Assembly (NCBI GenBank): GCA_031418215.1
Contig: JANOXC010000118.1
Coordinates: 1-64,000, forward strand
Direction: 5' to 3'
Length of the DNA stretch: 64,000 nucleotides
Origin: JANOXC01 sp031418215
Lineage (GTDB): Bacteria > Bacteroidota > Bacteroidia > AKYH767-A > OLB10
Below, piece after piece: positions 28,038-35,321 of this stretch. The notes under the pieces were generated by a model, which did not search any database, had not been told where the DNA came from, and worked only from the letters and a program-made list of their open reading frames with translations. A program made the position numbers and the translations under genes. Position 1 is the stretch's first letter; each line of letters starts with the position of its first letter.

Positions 28038-28499
28038 TTATCTATCAGCATTTGCCATGTCTCTCAAACTTCTGATCTTTTCATGATCAGATTTTATTAA
28101 TGAAAGCTGATTGCCAATGATGGTAAGTTGTCTTGCAGTAATTTGATTACTATCATTCTCTATAACTTCCTGGTAAGTATCAACGGCAACATCTTCACCA
28201 AATTCGCATGAACTTAAAATAGCATGGTGGTCTTTATTGGTAATGGCAGCCTTCAGGTCCATCCATACCCTGAATAATTTTCCTGTCGTTTTCGTTCCTT
28301 CAAAAGGAGTACCTCCCAATTGCTTGACTTCATTAACAAGCTCGCGTTTGCAATGTTCACTGGTTTGTTTTAATTGATCAAACAACGATTTCAAATCTGC
28401 ATCCGTTGTTTCATTGGAAGCCGTTTCATAGCCTTCCATCCTATCGTTGTTGATTTCGATAAGGGAGTTTATTATATCAATCGATTTTTCAGTATCCAT
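28038..28499 (-). CDS. PA2169 family four-helix-bundle protein (DUF2383)
   Basis: 153 aa, ferritin-like four-helix bundle: IINSLIEINNDRMEGYETASNET, LKQTSEHCKRELVNEVKQLGG, GKLFRVWMDLKAAITNKDHHAILSSCEFGED and QLSLIKSDHEKIRSLRD. The regular Glu/His pattern is that of DUF2383 proteins, which are commonly induced in general stress or biofilm conditions. No biochemical function is known. In this cluster it follows the holin-like/YtxH group on the same strand, which supports a stress role (inference). Cytoplasmic. Confidence 0.88.
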   Translation of the reverse strand: MDTEKSIDIINSLIEINNDRMEGYETASNETTDADLKSLFDQLKQTSEHCKRELVNEVKQLGGTPFEGTKTTGKLFRVWMDLKAAITNKDHHAILSSCEFGEDVAVDTYQEVIENDSNQITARQLTIIGNQLSLIKSDHEKIRSLRDMANADR

Positions 28500-28583
28500 T
28501 TTATTAGTTTTAAGAATGCTCTATATCATAAAAACCATTTATCATACTATTCATTGATTTTTGATGTTTGGCTTGTACTGTTA

Positions 28584-29015
28584 TTAATCATCATTGTAAT
28601 CAAACTCCTCATGACCATTATGATGAAAAGATGGTCGTTTCTCTTTCCTGTATTTAATTATCTTATGCAATATATTCTCTCCCGAAGATTTGATGGAATC
28701 AGAATGCCTCGAGACAAAATTGGTAACAGTGAATTGCAAAATTGATCCGAGTAATCGCTTTATAGGGTTTCCTTTTGATCCAATCATTATCTTCCTTGAT
28801 AAATAGCCTGTGGCTAACCCAATAATGTTGCTTAGTAAATTACCTTTCATGTCAGGAGAAGAAGTAACATCATGAATTGTGTTTTTAATAATATTGATTG
28901 GTTTCAAGCTCTCATAAGAAATGTGAAATTGTTCCTTTACCGCTTGCCAGTCATTGGCTTGCTTAGCTTCCATTATCCTAATCGCATGCTTTAATCTTTC
29001 TGCACGTGTTTTCAT
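28584..29015 (-). CDS. Hypothetical protein coupled to holin-like gene
   Basis: 143 aa. An N-terminal basic helical part (RAERLKHAIRIMEAKQANDWQAV) precedes one amphipathic or weakly hydrophobic stretch (LLSNIIGLATGYLSRKIMI) and a charged His/Asp-rich tail (HHNGHEEFDYNDD). I do not recognise a named family. The gene starts 4 bp after the stop of the holin-family gene, so the two are probably co-translated. The context of holin-like and YtxH neighbours suggests an envelope stress role. Confidence 0.75.
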   Translation of the reverse strand: MKTRAERLKHAIRIMEAKQANDWQAVKEQFHISYESLKPINIIKNTIHDVTSSPDMKGNLLSNIIGLATGYLSRKIMIGSKGNPIKRLLGSILQFTVTNFVSRHSDSIKSSGENILHKIIKYRKEKRPSFHHNGHEEFDYNDD

Positions 29016-29019
29016 TTTT

Positions 29020-29370
29020 CTATTCTTCTTTCTTTAACATTTGCATAATAATGGTGTCACTAACAGGTGTTTTAAGCCATGGATGCCTGAATGCATGCAG
29101 TAATATTGCTATCAATGCGTAAAGGCTCCCAATCACAAAAAAACCATAATAGGACTTTCCTAATATTTCTCCCAGCCAAAGGGCCACTCCAATGTTGATA
29201 ATGATGATAAACAAAGCAACAACCAATAGAATCGTTAATCGTGAAACTAAAGAAGAAACAACATCAGCTGATTTGTCAATCGCCTTAAGCTTAAACAATT
29301 CTAATGTCGTTTTACTGTAGTCTTCTACTCTATCAAAAAGTAATTCTATTGGTGTTGCAATGCTTTTCAT
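29020..29370 (-). CDS. Phage holin family / DUF1469-like membrane protein
   Basis: 116 aa with a cytoplasmic amphipathic start (ELLFDRVEDYSKTTLELFKLKAIDKSADVVSSL) and two membrane helices (LTILLVVALFIIIINIGVALWL and GFFVIGSLYALIAILLHAF). This layout is shared by Bacteroidota proteins annotated as holin superfamily III. They are chromosomal and stress-linked rather than phage genes. The name should not be read as evidence for a prophage, since no phage genes surround it. Placed 42 bp after YtxH, on the same strand. Confidence 0.85.
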   Translation of the reverse strand: MKSIATPIELLFDRVEDYSKTTLELFKLKAIDKSADVVSSLVSRLTILLVVALFIIIINIGVALWLGEILGKSYYGFFVIGSLYALIAILLHAFRHPWLKTPVSDTIIMQMLKKEE

Positions 29371-29412
29371 ATAACGATAAAATTATGATTGTAATTAAAA
29401 TAAATGCATTAC

Positions 29413-29727
29413 TTATGAATATGAATTCCCTGTCACTGAATTTTTAACATCTGATGCCGCGTTCTTAACATCTCTTTTCACGTCTTCGTATTTCATCTTG
29501 CCTTTAGCCGACATCTCCTCAGCCTCATCTTTTGTTTTTTCGAACTTCTGCGCGAAGCTGTCGATCACCTCGTCTAATTTTGCTTTTAGTTCGTCAGCAT
29601 AATCTCCGCCCTTATCTAAAATTTGTTTGCGGGTTTTCGATCCTTTATCGGGAGCGAATAATATCCCCAATAAGGCTCCGGCAGCAACGCCGGCCAATAA
29701 TCCTAATACTACTTTTCCTGAGCTCAT
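29413..29727 (-). CDS. YtxH domain-containing protein
   Basis: 104 aa. One N-terminal membrane helix with small-residue packing (VVLGLLAGVAAGALLGILFAP) is followed by the family motif DKGSKTRKQI and a long charged coiled region (KLDEVIDSFAQKFEKTKDEAEEMSAKGKMK). YtxH-like proteins are general-stress proteins anchored to the inner membrane with no known activity. It is the first gene of a three-gene minus-strand group, with the holin-like and 143-aa genes. Confidence 0.92.
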   Translation of the reverse strand: MSSGKVVLGLLAGVAAGALLGILFAPDKGSKTRKQILDKGGDYADELKAKLDEVIDSFAQKFEKTKDEAEEMSAKGKMKYEDVKRDVKNAASDVKNSVTGNSYS

Positions 29728-29814
29728 GTTTTTTGATTTTAATTGTTAAAATTAATTTGTGTATTTTCTTATACTGCTTGATTTCAGCTTCTTAAAAGTT
29801 ATTCGTCAACTGAT

Positions 29815-30360
29815 TCAATTTCGGATAAGAGGTTTATTTTGTGTTGTAATTACAGCTTTCCTTGTTCCTGCATTTTGCATGGTCATCATATTACCCGACA
29901 TATCCATGTATTGACCTTCTCTCATTTTAGATTGAATACCATCCCTTACATAAATGCGTCCGTCACTCATAACTCTAGTGCCATTTGTCATTAACATATC
30001 AGGATCCATAGTTGTAATAACTCCGTTTTTCGACATCATCATTTTACCGTTTTTCATCATCACACAATCTTTTATTTTTTCTACAGGAGTTTGAGGAACT
30101 GATGTTGAATTATAACTGATTTCCCTGCCAGACTCTCTCCCTTTTCTGTTTTCATAGGAATTGTCATTTAATTTCTGAATCAGATTTTTTGTGCTGTCCT
30201 GATTTTGTTTCAAACTATCATTGGTGTGCCTAAGATTTAATCCATCATTGGTATTGTCATTGATATCCGGAGGACTCATAATTCTTTTTATTGAATCGGC
30301 CTGTGCATTTGCACCAAAAGAAATAGCTGCCGTGGCAAATACTAAGAATAATTTTTTCAT
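29815..30360 (-). CDS. Secreted DUF6799 domain protein
   Basis: 181 aa. Signal peptide ends GANAQA (about residue 21). The middle is an Asn/Asp-rich linker. The C-terminal part (about 100-165) contains the DUF6799 repeats DCVMMKNGKMMMSKNG, MLMTNGTRVMSDG and GQYMDMSGNMMTM, short beta hairpins rich in Met. The function is unknown; Met-rich hairpins could bind Cu or other soft metals (speculative). The upstream region shares a conserved promoter block with the gene at 31568-31873. Confidence 0.85.
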   Translation of the reverse strand: MKKLFLVFATAAISFGANAQADSIKRIMSPPDINDNTNDGLNLRHTNDSLKQNQDSTKNLIQKLNDNSYENRKGRESGREISYNSTSVPQTPVEKIKDCVMMKNGKMMMSKNGVITTMDPDMLMTNGTRVMSDGRIYVRDGIQSKMREGQYMDMSGNMMTMQNAGTRKAVITTQNKPLIRN

Positions 30361-30393
30361 TTAATAATTGAGTTGACTAAGAAGTATTAAGCA

Positions 30394-30460
30394 GCAAAGG
30401 TGCCTATACGGGACGGCTAAAGCATTACATGATTTAATAATTAAGTTACATTATTCCCAT
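30394..30460 (-). promoter_or_regulatory. Shared stress-type promoter block, copy B (DUF6799 gene)
   Basis: Read on the minus strand: TGGGAATAATGTAA, 15 nt, ATGTAA, 25 nt, then a -7-like CACCTTTGC, 34 nt before the ATG. The two TGTAA boxes are 21 bp apart, two helical turns. The spacing is identical to copy A upstream of the gene at 31568-31873, although most of the intervening bases differ. The second TGTAA box covers the -33 position, so an activator or alternative sigma factor is likely. Confidence 0.65.
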
Positions 30461-30541
30461 CTTAGTGCCTGAAATAGATTGCCATTATACTGCAACAACA
30501 CTTGACAGTAATTATAATTGGGATCCCATTAAAAATGAGGG

Positions 30542-30937
30542 CTAAGCCTTGTCTTCCGCTTCTGTTTTTGCCTGTTCAGCAAGTTCCGTATATGCTCGTG
30601 AAAGCTCAGATAGTTCATGTTCTGTTCTTTCCTCCATATTAATAACTGCATTGCTTGCCGGTTCATGAGAGGCTACCAGCTCATTGATTTTAATATGCAA
30701 TGATGCCGAAAAGCGGTTGAATGATTTTTGAATAATAAATAAACTTAAAAATGTAATTCCAAGAATCACATCCCCCAGGCTTTGATGAATATCCTGGGTA
30801 TAAAACTGTTTGTTGCTTAACCAGAACAAAACAGTAATCAAGGCAAGGATAAAGGTAATTGAATTCCCTAGGATGATCATGGCAACCGATGCCAGTTTTT
30901 CAAAGGTTATTTCTGTATGGCGATAAACACTCTTCAT
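30542..30937 (-). CDS. Low-affinity iron permease family protein
   Basis: 131 aa with two to three membrane helices: VAMIILGNSITFILALITVLFWL and SLGDVILGITFLSLFIIQKSF. The family-specific motif INELVASHEPASNAVINMEERTEHEL follows and the tail is coiled. Fungal Fet4 relatives transport Fe(II) and other divalent cations. The bacterial short forms are annotated by this resemblance, and transport is unproven. It stands among stress-type envelope genes. No signal peptide. Confidence 0.85.
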   Translation of the reverse strand: MKSVYRHTEITFEKLASVAMIILGNSITFILALITVLFWLSNKQFYTQDIHQSLGDVILGITFLSLFIIQKSFNRFSASLHIKINELVASHEPASNAVINMEERTEHELSELSRAYTELAEQAKTEAEDKA

Positions 30938-30998
30938 AATATTTTGGTTGAATAAATTTTCCTGTTTCTTTAACTTTAGTATCCTGTCAATAAATCAA

Positions 30999-31466
30999 CT
31001 ATTCTGAATTCTTTTTTTTTAAGAAGTGCTTCCAAGTAAATATTATAGGCAATGCCTTAACGGCAACAGAGAATGCATTGATAAAGTATATCTGTTGATA
31101 TACACCAAATTGTATACACACAGCGGAATCAATGATTGCCCAGATGCTAAACGCAACTACAACAGCATTTCTTGCCCATATTTTTTTTTCTTTGAAAGGA
31201 TAATATGCAATAAATGCTAATAAAGTATAGCAACAGGCAATTGTTCCCCCTAATGGCCCATAAATAAATGTACGGAATGGTATTACGTCAATTGGAAAAG
31301 CCGTTTGATCCCAGAAAACTTTTGCAAGCATTTCATCATAAGGCAAGAAAAGGAAATTAACTCCTGAAAAAGCAAATATTATTCCAGCAAAGGCGAATAT
31401 TAAACTTGAAATAAAAAGCCATTTTTGCCAAAATAAAAAATTGTTGGGATTCATTAAGTTTAGCAT
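30999..31466 (-). CDS. Four-helix membrane protein, unknown family
   Basis: 155 aa (or 151 from the ATG at 31454). Four hydrophobic segments at about 13-40, 70-90, 99-120 and 126-145. The motif PYDEMLAKVFWD in the loop after helix 1 and FIYGPLGGTIACCY at the start of helix 2 are the most distinctive parts. I know similar proteins only as uncharacterised membrane proteins. It lies 133 bp downstream of the hydrophilic gene's 3' end and has a terminator before it, so it probably has its own promoter. Confidence 0.75.
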   Translation of the reverse strand: MLNLMNPNNFLFWQKWLFISSLIFAFAGIIFAFSGVNFLFLPYDEMLAKVFWDQTAFPIDVIPFRTFIYGPLGGTIACCYTLLAFIAYYPFKEKKIWARNAVVVAFSIWAIIDSAVCIQFGVYQQIYFINAFSVAVKALPIIFTWKHFLKKKNSE

Positions 31467-31522
31467 ATTATCACTTGATTACATATACCACTTCTGCAAA
31501 TCAACAGGCTTACTAAAATAAA

Positions 31523-31550
31523 AAAAACGGAGACGTGAGCCTCCGTTTTA
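31523..31550 (-). terminator. Intrinsic terminator after hydrophilic stress gene
   Basis: AAAACGGAG and CTCCGTTTT form a 9-bp stem with an 8-nt loop, with a T-run on the minus strand, 18 bp after the stop of the gene at 31568-31873. Confidence 0.75.
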
Positions 31551-31567
31551 ATAGATCGAAAACACAA

Positions 31568-31873
31568 CTACATATTTTCTTTCTTATTGTTTTGATTACT
31601 TTCTTTTTTCTCGTTCTGAATTGAATCAGAATCATTTGTTTCATCTGCTGATTCATCTCTGTCATCTTCCTTGTCCATAACATCAATATCCGTTTTTCCA
31701 TGCGAAGAAGAAGTACCTTTAGATTGCTGATTATCTTGACGTGATCCTTGCTGATGATCCTTGTTTGCAACAGGGTTATTAGGGTCTGTCACTTTCCTGT
31801 TCTCCTCTTTTGTTGTTTGGTTTTCCTTGCTTCCAGATTGCTGGTTACCTTGATTATTTTGATTTTTTTCCAT
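31568..31873 (-). CDS. Highly hydrophilic, disordered Asn/Gln/Lys-rich small protein
   Basis: 101 aa almost without hydrophobic residues: MEKNQNNQGNQQSGSKENQT, then a central SKGTSSSHGKTDIDVMDK and an acidic DESADETNDSDS tail. There is no signal peptide or domain. The composition resembles hydrophilin-like or desiccation/osmotic-stress proteins (inference from composition only). Support for it being real: its ATG lies 38 nt after a conserved promoter block shared with the DUF6799 gene, and an intrinsic terminator follows the stop. It would thus be a single-gene transcription unit of the same stress regulon. Confidence 0.78.
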   Translation of the reverse strand: MEKNQNNQGNQQSGSKENQTTKEENRKVTDPNNPVANKDHQQGSRQDNQQSKGTSSSHGKTDIDVMDKEDDRDESADETNDSDSIQNEKKESNQNNKKENM

Positions 31874-31910
31874 CTTATTATAATTTAGATTGTAACTGAA
31901 TTATTACGTT

Positions 31911-31977
31911 GCAAAAGTGGAGATACTGTAAGTGCTATCCGTTACATAAAACATAAAAAGAATTACAATATTCCCAC
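31911..31977 (-). promoter_or_regulatory. Shared stress-type promoter block, copy A
   Basis: On the minus strand: TGGGAATATTGTAA, 15 nt, ATGTAA, 25 nt, CACTTTTGC, then 38 nt to the ATG at 31873. The outer TGGGAATA, both TGTAA boxes 21 bp apart, the GTAT and the CACyTTTGC are kept in copy B at 30394-30460 with the same spacing. Confidence 0.65.
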
Positions 31978-32012
31978 TTATATGCACAAGTTACAAAAGG
32001 TATTGAGTTAAC

Positions 32013-33815
32013 TCACTCCTTTACAAAGCCTGTACTGTTTGTTTCATTCTCAGTGTTTAACATCAGCGTATAAATGCCTTTACTAAGGTTAATTATATTG
32101 ACATTGGCAGTATTAATACCAGATACTCCTGATGTCAATTGCTTTTTCAAAACAGTTTTTCCTGAAGTGTCCGTGATTAATAAAGTTGTTTTTGCTGGTT
32201 GAGTCAGATGATACTTCACAATCAAATCACTGCTCGTAGGGTTAGGATAAACAGCTTCAATATAAAAATGCTTTGTGGCCTTTGAGGCTTCATTGATGGT
32301 TACAGGAATCATGCACTGGCCTTCAGTGGCAACATAAAAAACATTTGCCTGGATATTGGTACATATATCCACAGTACCTGAGGGCCACTCAACCCTAATG
32401 GTGTCAATATATAAAGCAAGCGGGCCCGTGCTACCAAAACCAAAATGTGCATTCAGCATATTCATTCCATTAAAAGTGTTTTGCGAGGAGATTTCCCTCA
32501 TCTGCCAAAAGCCGCGTGCTTTTACCCTAACTTTCGACCCTATACCTGATCTGTTTGAAGATGTTCCAATCAATTTAATATTAATAAAATCAGTTTGTGT
32601 TGTCATATTTTCATACAATCCCTTATCGCTTCCTGCCGAAATGAACACATCCAAATCACCATCATTGTCATAATCGCCTGATGTCGCACAAAAATGGTTG
32701 CCATTCATCAGCGCCATGGGTTCTGATAATACTTTTGTGAATACTGTGCTTCCCTGTGCGACATTATTTTGGTAATATATATTCTTCTGGTTCGCTTCAT
32801 TTGCTACAATACAATCAAGGTCTCCGTCATTATCAAAATCCCCCCAGGAGCTGGAAAGTGAAACACCTACATCAGCCACAATATCTCCAACATCAACTGC
32901 GGTTAACTTGGTGAATATTCCAATATCGTTCCTGTACATTTCATTTACATATCCGTTAGCTCCAGTGCCGGTATAATTTGTGAGATATGCGTCCAGATCG
33001 CCGTCATTGTCAAAGTCAATCCAGTTCCAGATCTGTCCATCATGCAAATCAGTTCCAAGCGGTGATGAATTGTTCCTGGTAAATAATGTACTTCCTCCCT
33101 GCACATGATTATTGTCAAACAGATAATCGCGCGACAATGATCCATTCACTCTACCTGATCCAATGAATAAGTCCACATCTCCATCATTATCATAATCACT
33201 CCAGGAAGGAACGGTGTATGCATCCACGGTATCTGTGAGGGCTGTGGTATCAACGCGCATGAAATTTCCTCCGCCTGTATTTACTAAAAACTTACTGGCA
33301 TCTGTAATGCCAACAAATCCCAATGGGGCAGCAATGAATAAATCCACAAGTCCGTCATTATTGTAATCTCCAAATGCAGAACCCCAACCCCTTAAATCTG
33401 TCGCAATTGCAAATGGGCCGGCAGTGTTTTGAGTAAAAGTACCATTACCGTTATTGAGAAATAATTTTGTCCCTCCTGAATTACCCCCCGATTCAATGCA
33501 GTCAATGTCGCCATCATTGTCAATGTCGGCCCAGGTATTTCCAATTCCAGTTGTGAGACCCAGTCCACTTATCGAAACTTTTATAAAAACGCCGGCCCCT
33601 AAATTGTGATACAATGCTGCTCGTGTTACAAATAAATCAAGCAAGCCATCATTGTCATAATCGATCCAGCTTGCTCCGTTATAAAACGATTGCTGTGCAT
33701 CAGTAACAATTGGGTTAGACGTGGCAGTATCCCGAATAAATATTTGAGATTTGGAAATGCTGCTGTCAAGCAATAAGATCAATATGACGAATAAATATTT
33801 GAATTTGTTTTTCAT
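32013..33815 (-). CDS. FG-GAP/VCBS repeat protein with ASPIC/UnbV domain and T9SS sorting domain (CRTAC1-like)
   Basis: 600 aa, secreted (signal peptide ending SSISKSQ). Six to seven FG-GAP-like repeats each carry a Ca-binding loop of the form DxDNDGDLD (for example SWIDYDNDGLLDLF and SWGDFDNDGDLDCI), predicting a beta-propeller. An ASPIC/UnbV region follows (GIGSKVRVKARG ... AHFGFGSTG ... VEWPSGTVD), and the last 80 residues are a T9SS type A tail (EAVYPNPTSSDLIVKYHL ... LSKGIYTLML). Proteins of this class are surface or released Ca-binding adhesin-like proteins with unknown ligands. Monocistronic as far as visible. Confidence 0.9.
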   Translation of the reverse strand: MKNKFKYLFVILILLLDSSISKSQIFIRDTATSNPIVTDAQQSFYNGASWIDYDNDGLLDLFVTRAALYHNLGAGVFIKVSISGLGLTTGIGNTWADIDNDGDIDCIESGGNSGGTKLFLNNGNGTFTQNTAGPFAIATDLRGWGSAFGDYNNDGLVDLFIAAPLGFVGITDASKFLVNTGGGNFMRVDTTALTDTVDAYTVPSWSDYDNDGDVDLFIGSGRVNGSLSRDYLFDNNHVQGGSTLFTRNNSSPLGTDLHDGQIWNWIDFDNDGDLDAYLTNYTGTGANGYVNEMYRNDIGIFTKLTAVDVGDIVADVGVSLSSSWGDFDNDGDLDCIVANEANQKNIYYQNNVAQGSTVFTKVLSEPMALMNGNHFCATSGDYDNDGDLDVFISAGSDKGLYENMTTQTDFINIKLIGTSSNRSGIGSKVRVKARGFWQMREISSQNTFNGMNMLNAHFGFGSTGPLALYIDTIRVEWPSGTVDICTNIQANVFYVATEGQCMIPVTINEASKATKHFYIEAVYPNPTSSDLIVKYHLTQPAKTTLLITDTSGKTVLKKQLTSGVSGINTANVNIINLSKGIYTLMLNTENETNSTGFVKE

Positions 33816-33848
33816 TGTGTTTTTTTTACAAAAAAAATCAACATGAAA

Positions 33849-33880
33849 TAAAAAACAGTCCTGCCCGATAAGGTAGGACT
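33849..33880 (-). terminator. Intrinsic terminator of the AraC-type gene
   Basis: On the minus strand AGTCCTACC and GGGCAGGACT form an imperfect hairpin followed by TTTTTT. Its stem begins at the stop codon of the gene at 33879-35129. Confidence 0.75.
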
Positions 33881-35129
33881 AATTTAACCTGGTTTTATTT
33901 TGATTACGAAAGGCTGTTGGTGTAATGCCTGTAATTCTACGAAAAGCAGCGTTGAAAGTGTTTTTGGTATTGAATCCGACTTCATAGGCCACTTCAATGA
34001 TGTTCATAGACTGATTTGCAGGATTTATTAGAATTTGCTGCGCCTCTTTGATACGCAGGTGATTAATATATTCAAAAAAGTTAATCCCATAATGCTGGTT
34101 GATGACTTGCGAAACATAATGTCGTGCCACTCCTAACTTTTGGGCTAGTGTTTCCAGTTTTAATTCACTTTCGCGGTAAAGCATCTCCTGCTGCATCAAT
34201 TGATCCATTGCTTTGGCAAGTTCTTCAATCACATCGCCGGAGAGGCCTGAATTTTTATATTTCTGCTGATACTCTTTATCGGGTTCTGCTTGTGTTAAAA
34301 TATTTATTTGTCGTTCGGTTACCGATTCTTCCGGGTATTTATATTGATGGATAGATTCTTTTTTTTTACTCAATGTGTCGGAAGGATTTTCTTTATAGGT
34401 AAGATAAAAATTCTCCAGCTTAACCGAATCTTTAACAGGATATCCTTCCAGTATTTTACTCTTGCCATAAGCCAAATAAATAATGGAAATGATACTGGCA
34501 CACATTCCAATAGAAACAAAATAATCAGTCGACAAAGTAAACCACGGTTGTCTTACCATAATAAAATAGGAGATGTAACAAGCAATGTAAAAACCAAATA
34601 TCCCGGTAATCAACAGCAGCCAGTTTTTTATATGGCCGATCCTTTTTTCCTTTATGATTTTCACGATGAGAAAAATGCAATACGCTGACATATGAACCAT
34701 GATAAGGTATACAACATATCGCAAATCCAGTACAAAATATTTAATCATTTTGGAATGATGTGTTTTTAAATCTGTAGTACTTAAATAATAAGGCAGCATA
34801 AACACCAGAATAATTATAGCAGGTAAAAAATGGATCGCATAATTAATTAGTTTCTTCTTTTCAGAAAAAACCAGGTCTACATAAATTAAAAGCAATGGGC
34901 CGAATAATAGTTGAAGAGTAAGGCTGATATTGCATAAATAATGATAGGGATTCTCCAGTCCTGTCCAGTAAAAGACATATTCTAAAATAATGAGTGATTG
35001 AACAAAAAGAAACAAAGTGATGATAAGATCAGCTGTACGTCTGTTTTTTAAAGCTAAATATGAAAAGATGACGGTATGCACCAGTCCAAGAAAGGAAAAG
35101 CCATAAAATAGTACTATGGGCCAAGACAT
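33879..35129 (-). CDS. Membrane-bound AraC family transcriptional regulator
   Basis: 416 aa. Residues 1-235 hold about seven membrane helices (SWPIVLFYGFSFLGLVHTVIF, LFLFVQSLIILEYVFYW and others). Residues 320-416 are an AraC-type double helix-turn-helix: KLETLAQKLGVARHYVSQVINQHYGINFFEYINHLRI and IIEVAYEVGFNTKNTFNAAFRRITGITPTAF. This is a common Bacteroidota design in which a membrane sensor is joined directly to a DNA-binding domain. The signal is unknown. A Glu/Lys-rich linker (about 240-315) connects the parts. It is transcribed in the same direction as the T9SS gene after it, but a terminator lies between them. Confidence 0.9.
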   Translation of the reverse strand: MSWPIVLFYGFSFLGLVHTVIFSYLALKNRRTADLIITLFLFVQSLIILEYVFYWTGLENPYHYLCNISLTLQLLFGPLLLIYVDLVFSEKKKLINYAIHFLPAIIILVFMLPYYLSTTDLKTHHSKMIKYFVLDLRYVVYLIMVHMSAYCIFLIVKIIKEKRIGHIKNWLLLITGIFGFYIACYISYFIMVRQPWFTLSTDYFVSIGMCASIISIIYLAYGKSKILEGYPVKDSVKLENFYLTYKENPSDTLSKKKESIHQYKYPEESVTERQINILTQAEPDKEYQQKYKNSGLSGDVIEELAKAMDQLMQQEMLYRESELKLETLAQKLGVARHYVSQVINQHYGINFFEYINHLRIKEAQQILINPANQSMNIIEVAYEVGFNTKNTFNAAFRRITGITPTAFRNQNKTRLN

Positions 35130-35264
35130 CTGTCTTCTATTTAAGTTGCAAACTAATCAAATTAAGAAAGATTAAGGGTAATTTCCGATAAAGTATTACT
35201 TTGAAGCTGGTGATTTTCCGTTTTACAGGAAAAGTAATTCATTCTATCGCTCCTGATGTTGCTC

Positions 35265-35302
35265 AAATTTTAAAAGCCGCCCTGTTTTTTTTGCAGGGCG
35301 GC
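35265..35302 (-). terminator. Intrinsic terminator of the MuiA-like gene
   Basis: GCCGCCCTG and CAGGGCGGC form a perfect 9-bp stem with a loop of T residues. On the minus strand it is followed by TTTTAAAATTT, 20 bp after the MuiA-like stop codon. Confidence 0.8.
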
Positions 35303-35321
35303 CTTCCGGTACATTCAATTC

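Noticed and set aside
29020..29370. Holin-like gene as sign of a prophage
   Set aside because: No lysis, structural or integrase genes nearby; the family is chromosomal in Bacteroidota and the neighbours are stress genes.
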